Positions 26,763 to 33,273 of a stretch of 33,273 bases of DNA are shown piece after piece. Every line of letters begins with the position of its first letter. The stretch's first letter is position 1. This DNA comes from Sphingomonas sp. RIT328 (lineage in GTDB: Bacteria; Pseudomonadota; Alphaproteobacteria; Sphingomonadales; Sphingomonadaceae). A program made the translations under genes and the position numbers. The stretch covers positions 1 to 33,273 of the forward strand of contig NZ_JFYV01000032.1 in the NCBI RefSeq assembly GCF_000632225.1, in the 5' to 3' direction. The notes below the pieces were generated by a model, which saw only the letters and a list, made by a program, of their open reading frames with translations, ran no database searches and was not told the origin of the DNA.

Positions 26763-28345
26763 CGGCCGCCCCCCGCCACCGGCGTCAACGCGAACTGCCG
26801 GCCCGCGGCGGGGGCGGGCTGCGCCGCAATGCCCTGCTGCCGCAACAGCGCGGCGACGGCGAGGGCGCGCCGCTGGCTGAGCGTCGGCGCCTCGGGCGGC
26901 GTGCCGGCGGGCAGGCCCGGCACGGTCAGCGTCGAGACGTTCCAGCGGTGCGCCGCCCAGGCCGAGGTGGCGACGGCGTCGCTCGCCGCCGCATCGAGCG
27001 TGTCGGCGCCGTCGGCGAAGGCGATCGGCGGCAGCGGCCCCTGCGGCGGGACGATCGCGACGTCCCAGTCATCGCTTTGCTCGGCCGCGCGCCGTTCGAG
27101 CGTGCGATAGGTCGCGACGCTCGCGCCGGGCAGCGGGGCGGCGGCCGCGACCGCGCGATGATGGTCGCGGTCGATCGTCACCGCGTCCGGGGTGATGCCG
27201 GTGATCAGCGCGATGCCGTTCGCCAGATCGGTCACCCGCTGCGCGGCGCTGTTGGTCGCCTCGCCCGCCTGGCGCAGCTCCTCGCGCTGCGCCGCCAGCG
27301 CGTCCGCCCCGGCACCGAGCAGGATCTGGTCGAGGTTGAGGCGCACCGGCCGCGCGAGCGCCGTCGCCAGCGCCGCCTGGATCGCGCTGGTCTTCTGCAT
27401 CGCGCGGCGCGGGGTGATGACGACCGCGCGCACGACGATCGGCTCGGCGGTGAAGTCGATGTCGAGCTGGGTCACGCGCGCCGCCTCGCCGAACCGTTCC
27501 GACAGCAAGGAGCGGGTCTGCGACGTCGCCAGCGCCTCGCGGCCGATCCGGTTGAGCGAGATGCCGAGCGGGATTGCCATGCCGATGAAGACCAGGGTCA
27601 GCACGATGGTCTGCATCCAGCCCTGGCGCCGCGACAGGTGATGGCCGAAGCCGTAGAAGCGCGCCATCACCGTCGCCGACAGCGCGATGGTGATGAAGTT
27701 GGTCACGAACAGCGCGAAGGCGCCCATGCCGACCGGTGCGTTGCGCGTGGCGATGCCATAGCCGACCACCGCGAGCGGCGGCATCAGCGCGGTCGCGATC
27801 GCGACGCCGACGATCGTGTCGCCGCGCCCGCGGATGATCGCGAAGGTGCCGGCGAGCGCGGCGAACAGCGCGACGGCGAGGTCGAACAGATTGGGGCGCG
27901 TCCGCGCGACGATCTCGGCGGTCGGCGCCTGCAGCGGCGAGGCGAGGACGAGCAGCGCGGTGAACGCGATCGCCACCGCCGAGCCGATCGCCAGCGCCTT
28001 GAGCGATCGCCTGAGCTCGCGGAAATCGAACAGCGCGAGGCTGAAGCCGAAGCCGAGGATCGGGTTCATCAGCGGCGAGATCAGCATCGCGCCGATCACC
28101 ACCGCCGGCGACGACAGCAGCAGCCCCAGTTCGGCGATGCCGGCCGACATCATCGTCATGAAGGCGAAGCGCGGGCTCCAGCCGCTCTCCTCGATGACGC
28201 GCGCCAGCACCGCCTCATGGTCGACGCGGCCGACCACCGACGTGCGCCACCAGCGATAGAGCGCGAGGCGGCCAAGCTGTCCCGCGGCCGCATGCCGGTC
28301 GGCGGGAAGGGTGGGGGAGGTCATCGGCGACTGTGAATCCTGCAT
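26759..28345 (-). CDS. DUF389 membrane protein with OmpA-like tail
   Basis: A 528-residue protein. Residues about 55-265 are the DUF389 (TIGR00341-like) hydrophobic domain with six or so membrane helices; motifs include VIGAMLISPLMNPILGFGFS (83-102) and ATALMPPLAVVGYGI (184-198). A soluble region follows, and residues about 436-510 resemble an OmpA-type domain (IAFADGADTLDAAA...TLSQRRALAVAALLRQQGI), though without the classic G-H-T-D signature. The function of DUF389 proteins is not established. The ATG at 28345 gives the longest conserved start; an ATG seven codons in (28324) is possible. It lies 17 bp after the permease gene and overlaps the antiporter gene. Confidence 0.85.
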   Translation of the reverse strand: MQDSQSPMTSPTLPADRHAAAGQLGRLALYRWWRTSVVGRVDHEAVLARVIEESGWSPRFAFMTMMSAGIAELGLLLSSPAVVIGAMLISPLMNPILGFGFSLALFDFRELRRSLKALAIGSAVAIAFTALLVLASPLQAPTAEIVARTRPNLFDLAVALFAALAGTFAIIRGRGDTIVGVAIATALMPPLAVVGYGIATRNAPVGMGAFALFVTNFITIALSATVMARFYGFGHHLSRRQGWMQTIVLTLVFIGMAIPLGISLNRIGREALATSQTRSLLSERFGEAARVTQLDIDFTAEPIVVRAVVITPRRAMQKTSAIQAALATALARPVRLNLDQILLGAGADALAAQREELRQAGEATNSAAQRVTDLANGIALITGITPDAVTIDRDHHRAVAAAAPLPGASVATYRTLERRAAEQSDDWDVAIVPPQGPLPPIAFADGADTLDAAASDAVATSAWAAHRWNVSTLTVPGLPAGTPPEAPTLSQRRALAVAALLRQQGIAAQPAPAAGRQFALTPVAGGGR

Positions 28346-28362
28346 GCGCGTCGGGAGGGGGG

Positions 28363-29571
28363 TCAGCTTTCGGCCGGCGCGCCGACCGCGACCGCGGTGA
28401 GGCAGATCAGGCCGATGGCGACGAAGCCGCAGCGGTGACGCCAGTCGCCGACGCCGTTGCGCCGCGCCACCGCGAACGCCAACGCGCATTGCAGCGCGTA
28501 GAACAGGGCGAAGGCGCGCGACGACAGCGCCACCACCTGGAACGGATCGGTCAGCCAGACGACGCCGATCGCCAGCATACCGGCGAGCGCGAAGGCCAAG
28601 GGCACCGGCACGCGGCGTCGCGACACTTCGTTGATCAGCCCGCCCGCGCCGATCGAATCGGCGACCGCCGCGCTGAGCTGGCTCGATACCGCGCCGGCGA
28701 GCACGAAGGCGCCGAGCGCCGGGGCGATCAGCTGCATGATGTCGAGGATCCCCGCCACCCCCTCGGTCTGCGCCGCGCGCGACAGGAAGGGGGTGAGCAG
28801 CGCGATGAAGGCGAGATAGATGGCGGAGGCGATCCATTGCGCATGGCGCATCGTCCGGATCCGCAGCTCGGCGGGATAATCGTGGCCGAGGTAGCGCGAC
28901 GTCTCGAACCCCTGCACCGTGATGATCAGGCCGAGCAGCATCGGCAGGCTGGCCCAGCCCACCCGTGCCGGCGGCAGCGGCTGGACCGCGCCGCCCGTCA
29001 CCCAGGCGATGGCGAGCGCCACCAGCAGGCCGGCGATGATGCCGATCTTGATCGACACCGTGCCGTGCGCGACATGCTCGACCTTGCGCAGATCGCCGCC
29101 GAGCGCGAACAGGGTCATCGCCGCGATCAGCACCGTGACGACGATATTGGCGATCACCGGTTGCCAGGCCGGATCGACCGCGATCGGCTTGAGCGAGAAT
29201 TCCGCCAGCAGCTTCAGGTAATAAGCGACCGACACCGCATAGGCGAGGGCGAGCACGCCCTGGGTGATGCGCGCCGTCCAGGCGATCGGATCGGCGAAGG
29301 GGGCGGTCGCCAGATGATCCTCGACATGGCGGATGTTGAAGCGGATCACCCATCCGGCGGCATAAGCGATCGCCAGCAGCGCCGCCATCGCGAGGAGCGC
29401 CGCGCCGCCGAACTCGCGCGCCAGCAACGGTCCGCAGATCAGGAAGCCCGAACCGATGATCGACGCGAGCGGCGTCACCGTCGCGCGCCAGCCGTCCGAT
29501 CGCGCGAACGGGCTGAAGGTCAGCCATGCCGCGACGAGGATCGAGACGCCGAGCGCGATGATGACGATCAT
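28363..29571 (-). CDS. APC-like multispanning permease, substrate unknown
   Basis: A 402-residue inner-membrane protein with about eleven hydrophobic helices. Features: TPLASIIGSGFLICGPLL in the first helices, recalling the broken first helix of the APC/LeuT fold, QGFETSRYLGHDYPAELRIR (a stretch typical of this group) and SSQLSAAVADSIGAGGLI late in the protein. I place it with APC-superfamily permeases but cannot name a substrate. The ATG at 29571 has GGAG six bases upstream. It is the first gene of a tight operon with DUF389 and a CPA1 antiporter, so cation or amino acid balance is a reasonable guess only. Confidence 0.75.
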   Translation of the reverse strand: MIVIIALGVSILVAAWLTFSPFARSDGWRATVTPLASIIGSGFLICGPLLAREFGGAALLAMAALLAIAYAAGWVIRFNIRHVEDHLATAPFADPIAWTARITQGVLALAYAVSVAYYLKLLAEFSLKPIAVDPAWQPVIANIVVTVLIAAMTLFALGGDLRKVEHVAHGTVSIKIGIIAGLLVALAIAWVTGGAVQPLPPARVGWASLPMLLGLIITVQGFETSRYLGHDYPAELRIRTMRHAQWIASAIYLAFIALLTPFLSRAAQTEGVAGILDIMQLIAPALGAFVLAGAVSSQLSAAVADSIGAGGLINEVSRRRVPVPLAFALAGMLAIGVVWLTDPFQVVALSSRAFALFYALQCALAFAVARRNGVGDWRHRCGFVAIGLICLTAVAVGAPAES

Positions 29572-29690
29572 GGAGGACTCCGGTGACGGGATCAAAGCGG
29601 CCGCTTTGCAGCCACGGCAGGGTGCGGCTATCCTCGGGACCGCGTCGCCGTCTGTCAACCAAGGTTAACATTTCGCAACGTCAGCGGCGT

Positions 29691-29706
29691 GCCGGCAAAT
29701 GCCGGC
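29691..29706 (-). terminator. GCCGGC-aaat-GCCGGC hairpin
   Basis: A 6-bp GC-only stem with a 4-base loop, 28 bp after the DUF4396 gene stop and before the permease operon. There is no T-run. It probably limits read-through between the two transcription units. Confidence 0.45.
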
Positions 29707-29733
29707 TCCGCGACGGAATAATCGACGCGCGCG

Positions 29734-30429
29734 TTACATCGCCTCCTTGACGCCGTTTCGCACCAGCAGCCAGTTCATCGGATAACTTGTGCAGAAACCG
29801 GCGAGCATCGCGATTTGCATCGCCATCCAGAACTCCGGCTGGCCGGGTTGGGCGAGGCCGCCGAACTGCGGCGCGAACCACAGGAACTGGATCAACGCCA
29901 TGCCGCCGTACATGCCGATTTGCCACGCGCCGATCGACAGCACGTCCGCCTTGAGCGCGGCCCTGATGCCCTCGCCCGGCGACAGCTGCCGCATCGGCAC
30001 GATGCTCCAATATTGAAAGCCGATGCCGAACAGGAAGGCGAACAGAAAGTCGGGGATCCAGAGCGCGACCATGCGCGTGCCGAACAGCGTGCCATAGCCG
30101 AACCAGACCGCCACCGCCGGCACCGCGAGCGCGAGTCCCTCGGCGACGATGTCACCGAGCGTGCAGCCGGCCCCGCAATGGCTCGCCCCCTTGAGCACCG
30201 AGACGGCGAAGGGCGTGTCCTCGTCCTGCCGCGTCGCGCGTCCCCAGCGATAATAGATCGCCAGCCACACCAGGCTGCCGAACAGCGCGGTCAGCGGCCA
30301 GACCAGCGCCATCACCGCCATCTTGGGCGGGTGCCGCCAGACATCGAGCGCGATGGTGATCGCGCAGGCCACCGCCAGCGACAGCGAGACGATCGCCGCG
30401 AGGTGCAGGGAGGCCGGAACGTTCGTCAT
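29734..30429 (-). CDS. DUF4396 membrane protein
   Basis: A 231-residue inner-membrane protein of the DUF4396 family. Seen: about six hydrophobic segments and the family hallmark ASHCGAGCTLGDIVAE (with a His-Cys...Cys cluster that might bind a metal) around residues 82-97, plus GFQYWSIVPMRQLSPGEGI and a C-terminal FCTSYPMNWLLVRNGVKE. No biochemical function is known to me. The ATG at 30429 starts a proper first helix; longer frames upstream are not protein-like. Divergent from the TonB-C-like gene, with about 260 bp between. Confidence 0.8.
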   Translation of the reverse strand: MTNVPASLHLAAIVSLSLAVACAITIALDVWRHPPKMAVMALVWPLTALFGSLVWLAIYYRWGRATRQDEDTPFAVSVLKGASHCGAGCTLGDIVAEGLALAVPAVAVWFGYGTLFGTRMVALWIPDFLFAFLFGIGFQYWSIVPMRQLSPGEGIRAALKADVLSIGAWQIGMYGGMALIQFLWFAPQFGGLAQPGQPEFWMAMQIAMLAGFCTSYPMNWLLVRNGVKEAM

Positions 30430-30691
30430 GACCGTGTAACGCGACACGCCCGCGATGGCTGCCGTCCGTCGTCCGGCGACGCCCGCCGCGGCGGACGATC
30501 GTCGACCGGGCAAGTGGTTCAACGCACACGCTTTATCTTGACATTTGGCCCGTTCCGGCACAATTTCGCGGCGAGTCGAAGCGCGACCGCAGACCACGTT
30601 TCCCTCATCGACCAAAGCGACCATGCGGCAAACGCCCGCAGGTTTACGCACGTGTCTGATGGCCGATCACCTGGCAGTGGGAGATCGAAAC

Positions 30692-31204
30692 ATGAAACGA
30701 CTGTTCCTCACAGCGATCGTCATAATGTCTGTCCTGTTCCCGGTCGCCGAAGCGAAGAAGCGACCCACCGATATCCATGTCACCGCGCCGGCCACCGCCC
30801 AGCTCTGGGCGGCGCAGCTTTCGCGCAGGATCAACGATGCGATGCGCTATCCGGTCGCGATGAGCCCGACCGAACGCCTGTATGGCTTCGCGCACGTCCG
30901 CTTCACTATGAACGCGGACGGAAGTTTGCGGAGCGTCTGGTTCTGCCGCAAGTCCGGCAATCGGCAGATCGACCAAGCCGCGCTGAACGCCGTATCGAAA
31001 CTGAACGGGCTCGCCAGCCTGCCGGCGGGTATCGCGCCGGGACGGCAAATCGAGGCGCAGCTGTTCTTCGCGGAAGACGAAGAGGAGATGCGCGATATGG
31101 TGCGGGCCAACACCCGAGTCCGGGATCTGCCGGCCGATGCCCTTGCCGAACGCACCGATCCACCCCTGGTTCTTGCATCACTGGCTCGGATGCCGGGCAG
31201 CTAA
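30692..31204 (+). CDS. Exported TonB-C-terminal-like protein
   Basis: A 170-residue secreted protein. Residues 1-20 are a signal peptide (MKRLFLTAIVIMSVLFPVAEA, cleavage probably before KKRP). Residues about 35-125 resemble the TonB C-terminal domain: RYPVAMSPTERLYGFAHVRF, then MNADGSLRSVWFCRKSGNRQ and IDQAALNAV. It has no proline-rich linker and no anchored helix, so it is not a normal energy transducer; it may be a periplasmic partner of such a system. The ATG at 30692 has GTGGGAG upstream. It stands alone, followed by a strong hairpin. Confidence 0.8.
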   Translation: MKRLFLTAIVIMSVLFPVAEAKKRPTDIHVTAPATAQLWAAQLSRRINDAMRYPVAMSPTERLYGFAHVRFTMNADGSLRSVWFCRKSGNRQIDQAALNAVSKLNGLASLPAGIAPGRQIEAQLFFAEDEEEMRDMVRANTRVRDLPADALAERTDPPLVLASLARMPGS

Positions 31205-31225
31205 GGCCGCCGGGCATTCCAGGGG

Positions 31226-31263
31226 GGCGCAGTCCGATGGCTCTGCGGGTATCGGGCTGCGCC
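31226..31263 (+). terminator. 13-bp stem hairpin after the TonB-C-like gene
   Basis: GGCGCAGTCCGAT (31226-31238) pairs with ATCGGGCTGCGCC (31251-31263) with one G-U pair and a 12-base loop. It starts 21 bp after the stop codon. Only two Ts follow, so it is a hairpin terminator candidate without a T-run. Confidence 0.5.
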
Positions 31264-31406
31264 TTCGCGGACGGCGCGGCGACGGATCGATGGTGAGCGC
31301 GTCGACGGCGCGGGCAAGTCGGTCCGGTGCGGCGACTGCTGGCATTCGACGAGGTCGTCGGAGGGGGCAGATCGAGGTCGCGCTTTTGCGCGGATCGACC
31401 GGGGCG

Positions 31407-31619
31407 TTACTTCGGCGCCGGAAAGTCCGTCGGCGCGGCGTTGCCGTCCAGTACCTTGTTGATGAACGATTTGGTGCCGCACGCCTCGAGCGATCGACCG
31501 AGCTTGATCGCCACCTCCGGCTTCATCCGGACCCTGCGGCCGTCGCTCGCCTCCAGAAAGACGTGGCCATCATCGACCCACACCCGCGGCGACTCTCCAT
31601 ATTCGATGAACACGGACAT
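31407..31619 (-). CDS. Small hypothetical protein, 70 residues
   Basis: Begins MSVFIEYGESPRVWVDDGHV and contains FLEASDGRRVRMKPEVAIKL and a conserved-looking LGRSLEACGTKSFINKVL helix. Soluble, mixed composition, no signal peptide. No family recognised. AAAAGGAT lies seven bases before the ATG, a good ribosome binding site, which favours a real gene. It follows another tiny gene on the same strand 67 bp upstream. Confidence 0.6.
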   Translation of the reverse strand: MSVFIEYGESPRVWVDDGHVFLEASDGRRVRMKPEVAIKLGRSLEACGTKSFINKVLDGNAAPTDFPAPK

Positions 31620-31686
31620 AATCCATCCTTTTCATGGATCGATACGTGCCGGCAGGATGATCTTGGACGCGGATCGGAGAGTGGAA

Positions 31687-31866
31687 TTATCGTTTAACTG
31701 GCCGAAGGTCGCGTGATCTGCTCTCCGGCGCAGACCAGACGTGCATGTTCTTCCTGTCGATGTATTGGGATCGTCTCCACGAATACAGTCCGGACAGGAT
31801 AACGATCACAAGCTCGAAGAGCCAGATCACGCACAGGATATCGGCGATCATAGCAATGAATGACAC
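31687..31866 (-). CDS. Tiny one-helix membrane protein, 59 residues
   Basis: From GTG at 31866: a hydrophobic helix (MIADILCVIWLFELVIVILS, residues about 6-25) followed by a basic, polar tail (YSWRRSQYIDRKN). The GTG is chosen because GGGAGGAT lies six bases before it, a near-perfect ribosome binding site; the longer frame would begin with TTG lacking one. No family is recognised. The surroundings are lower in GC than the rest of the window. Confidence 0.5.
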   Translation of the reverse strand: MSFIAMIADILCVIWLFELVIVILSGLYSWRRSQYIDRKNMHVWSAPESRSRDLRPVKR

Positions 31867-32214
31867 GGCTATCCTCCCTGCTGCACAGCCGAGAGCCTCA
31901 ACGGTATACGATATCAAATGATCTTACGACGAGCGATCTATGCAAGCTCTTCGACTCGCAGAATGATGATACCGACTCGGCCATTTGTCAATCGCCGGAG
32001 AGCTTCGCAACGCGGATCAATTTTGGGTGATCGTAGACCTGCCGGCAATTGGAACCGGACGTTACTTGCGCAACCCGACGGAGGCCGATGGAGTCTCCCC
32101 CGCCAGCAGCGTCTCCGCCGATTCGAACTTGGCCCCGCCCGCCCCATGGAGGTTGGCGTTCCGATGGGGATAGCCCCGGTCGAGCCGCCCGAGGCGCTGC
32201 TCGCCTGGCGCGCG
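31867..32214. other. Intergenic, no gene recognised
   Basis: About 350 bp. The first half is visibly richer in A/T than the neighbouring genes; the second half is GC-rich and leads to the universal stress protein fragment. A GATTCGAAC string near 32120 recalls a tRNA T-loop but no stem pairs around it. Nothing else could be named. Confidence 0.35.
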
Positions 32215-32529
32215 TCAATGCGCGAAGAGGACCGGCACCGGGCTTTCGTCGAGCATCGTCCGGGTCACGCCGCCGAGCAGCGCCTCCTTGAGACGGGAAT
32301 GGCCGAAGCCGCCCATGACGACGAGGTCGGGCGCGCGCGCGGCGATCGCGGCGAGCAGCGTCTGCGCCGTGCACCCCTGTGAGGATTGCCATGGCTCGAT
32401 CCGCGCAGCGATGCCGTGGCGGGAGCTATAGGTCGCGGCATCCTCGGCGGGCAGTCCGGCGCGACCGTCCGCCACCGTCAGGATCGTCGTCGCCGTCGCC
32501 TGCGCGAGGATCGGTGTCGCGGCCTGCAT
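32215..32529 (-). pseudogene. Universal stress protein, C-terminal fragment
   Basis: A 104-codon frame matches the last UspA domain: TPILAQATATTILTVADG near its start, LVVMGGFGHSRLKEALLGG (the G-2X-G-9X-G nucleotide motif) and SPVPVLFAH at the end. The first strand of this domain, and any preceding domain, are absent: the frame opens at 32529 where plus-strand cydD-like sequence begins. A short single-domain form cannot be excluded, but the missing first beta strand argues for truncation. It is only loosely similar to the tandem protein at 1740-2582. Confidence 0.65.
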
Positions 32530-33019
32530 CGCCTTCGACCGGGTGACGATCCGCTATCCAGAGAGCGACCGTGCCGCGGTCGACGCCCTGTCGCTCACCG
32601 GTGCGGCGGGGGAGACGGTGGCGCTGGTCGGCCCGTCGGGCAGCGGTAAGTCGAGCCTGCTGCGCGCGCTGCTCGGGCTCGCGCCGGTGACGGGGGGTGC
32701 GATCCGCATCGACGGGGCGGCGCTGCCGCCGGATGGTGGCGTCACCGCGGCCTGGGCGGGCCCCACGCCGCTGCTGCTCCCCGGCATGATCGCGGAGGCG
32801 ATCGCCATCGCCGCGCCCGGTGCCGCGCGCGAGCTACTCAAGGACGCGCCGCTGCTGCTGCTCGACGAGCCGAGCGCGCACCTCGATGCCGCCGCCGAGG
32901 CCGAGATGATCGCGGCGCTCGCCCGCGCCTGTGCCGGCCGGACCGCGATCCTCGCCACCCATTCGCCCCGGCTCGCCGCGATCGCCGACCGCATCGTGCT
33001 GCTGGGGCACGCCGCGTGA
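32528..33019 (+). pseudogene. cydD: cydD fragment, ABC ATPase with internal loss
   Basis: Codes for the ATPase half of CydD, part of the CydDC exporter of glutathione/cysteine needed for cytochrome bd. Seen: IAFDRVTIRYPESDRAAVDA, Walker A GPSGSGKSS (32629-32655), Walker B LLLLDEPSAHLD (32849-32886), and the switch histidine in LATHSPRLAAIADR. Missing: the whole N-terminal membrane domain, the Q-loop glutamine (here WAGPTPLLLPG) and the LSGGQ signature with its helical domain, as sequence jumps in frame from IAIAAPGAA to RELLKDAPLLLL near 32820-32830. It cannot hydrolyse ATP normally. It overlaps the cydC start (GTGA). Confidence 0.75.
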
Positions 33020-33273
33020 GCGGTTTCGCCGCGCTGCTGGCGCGCGAAACCCGCCGCCACCGGCACGCCTTGTGCCGCGCCGCGCTGCTTGCGGCGGCCG
33101 TCGCCGCGGCTGCGGTGGCGCTGCTCGGCCTGTCGAGCTGGTTCCTCACCGCGGCGGGCGCCGCGGCGCCCGCCCGCGGCCCCCCGGCGCCGGGGGTCCA
33201 ATATTTTCTGCCGGGGGCGGCGCTCCCGCTGCCCGCGGGCCCGCGGCCCCGCGCCCGCCACTGCGCGCGGGCG
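33016..33273 (+). CDS. cydC: CydC N-terminal part, cut by window end
   Basis: Opens with GTG overlapping the cydD stop and reads SGFAALLARETRRHRHALCR, then an alanine-rich membrane helix ending LLGLSSWFLTAAG, as in CydC, the second half of the glutathione/cysteine exporter. After about residue 50 the expected CydC sequence degrades to PARGPPAPGVQYFLPGAALP and further proline/arginine-rich residues, although the frame stays open. The pattern suggests base errors (excess G/C) at the end of an assembled contig, rather than a natural variant. Not complete. Confidence 0.6.
   Translation, partial: MSGFAALLARETRRHRHALCRAALLAAAVAAAAVALLGLSSWFLTAAGAAAPARGPPAPGVQYFLPGAALPLPAGPRPRARHCARA

Noticed and set aside
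32100..32150. GATTCGAAC string resembling a tRNA T-loop
   Set aside because: The bases flanking the loop do not pair into a T stem, and no acceptor or anticodon arm can be found around it.
1..33273. CRISPR arrays, insertion sequences, prophage genes, rRNA and tRNA genes
   Set aside because: No regularly spaced repeats, transposase or integrase domains, phage proteins or structural RNA signatures were seen on either strand.

Overview
The window is a GC-rich bacterial chromosomal segment whose gene content fits an alphaproteobacterium of the Sphingomonadales. The pointers are a TonB-dependent receptor of the carbohydrate type, GH29 and GH42 glycosidases with export signals, a tryptophan-halogenase remnant of the kind linked to such receptors, a membrane PQQ glucose dehydrogenase and a CydDC-type ABC exporter. 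This placement is inferred from protein resemblance only; there is no rRNA or tRNA gene to confirm it.

Layout, left to right. (1) 1-1026: LacI-family regulator. (2) 1376-4078, minus: a cold-shock-domain protein, a tandem universal stress protein and a SulP anion transporter; the last two are closely coupled. (3) 4465-6523, minus: a compact arsR-arsC-arsB operon with an 8+8 bp palindrome over the arsR start. (4) 6868-9120, minus: pirin, a chloroperoxidase-type alpha/beta hydrolase and an NADPH-dependent FMN reductase, with a divergent LysR regulator at 9223-10143. (5) 10426-11502: a TetR regulator divergent from a DUF4188 protein, sharing a perfect 12-bp inverted repeat. (6) 11602-19414, mostly minus: a small hypothetical, an exported glycerophosphodiester phosphodiesterase, the 3' half of a TonB-dependent receptor, an alpha-L-fucosidase, an IclR regulator and a GH42 beta-galactosidase. 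Between the fucosidase and the IclR gene lies a plus-strand scar that seems to join a receptor signal peptide to the tail of a tryptophan halogenase. (7) 20018-22924: a small soluble chemoreceptor-like protein convergent with a CHASE3-HAMP-GAF-GGDEF diguanylate cyclase. (8) 23112-25475: glucose dehydrogenase. (9) 25560-29571, minus: APC-like permease, DUF389 protein and CPA1 antiporter as one tight operon. (10) 29734-31866: a DUF4396 membrane protein, a TonB-C-like secreted protein and two tiny hypothetical genes. (11) 32215-33273: a universal stress protein fragment, a damaged cydD fragment and the start of cydC.

How the genes may work together. Region 6 reads as a broken glycan-use locus: the enzymes that remove fucose and galactose and their regulator remain, but the receptor(s) and halogenase are truncated. 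Regions 2, 3, 4 and 9 are stress and ion-handling modules (anions, arsenic, reactive electrophiles, cations). No CRISPR array, insertion sequence, phage gene or RNA gene was recognised.

The most striking feature is the number of clean truncations (12.9-14.3 kb, 16.15-16.45 kb, 32.5-33.0 kb). They are either real deletion scars or assembly artefacts, and the very last bases look error-rich.
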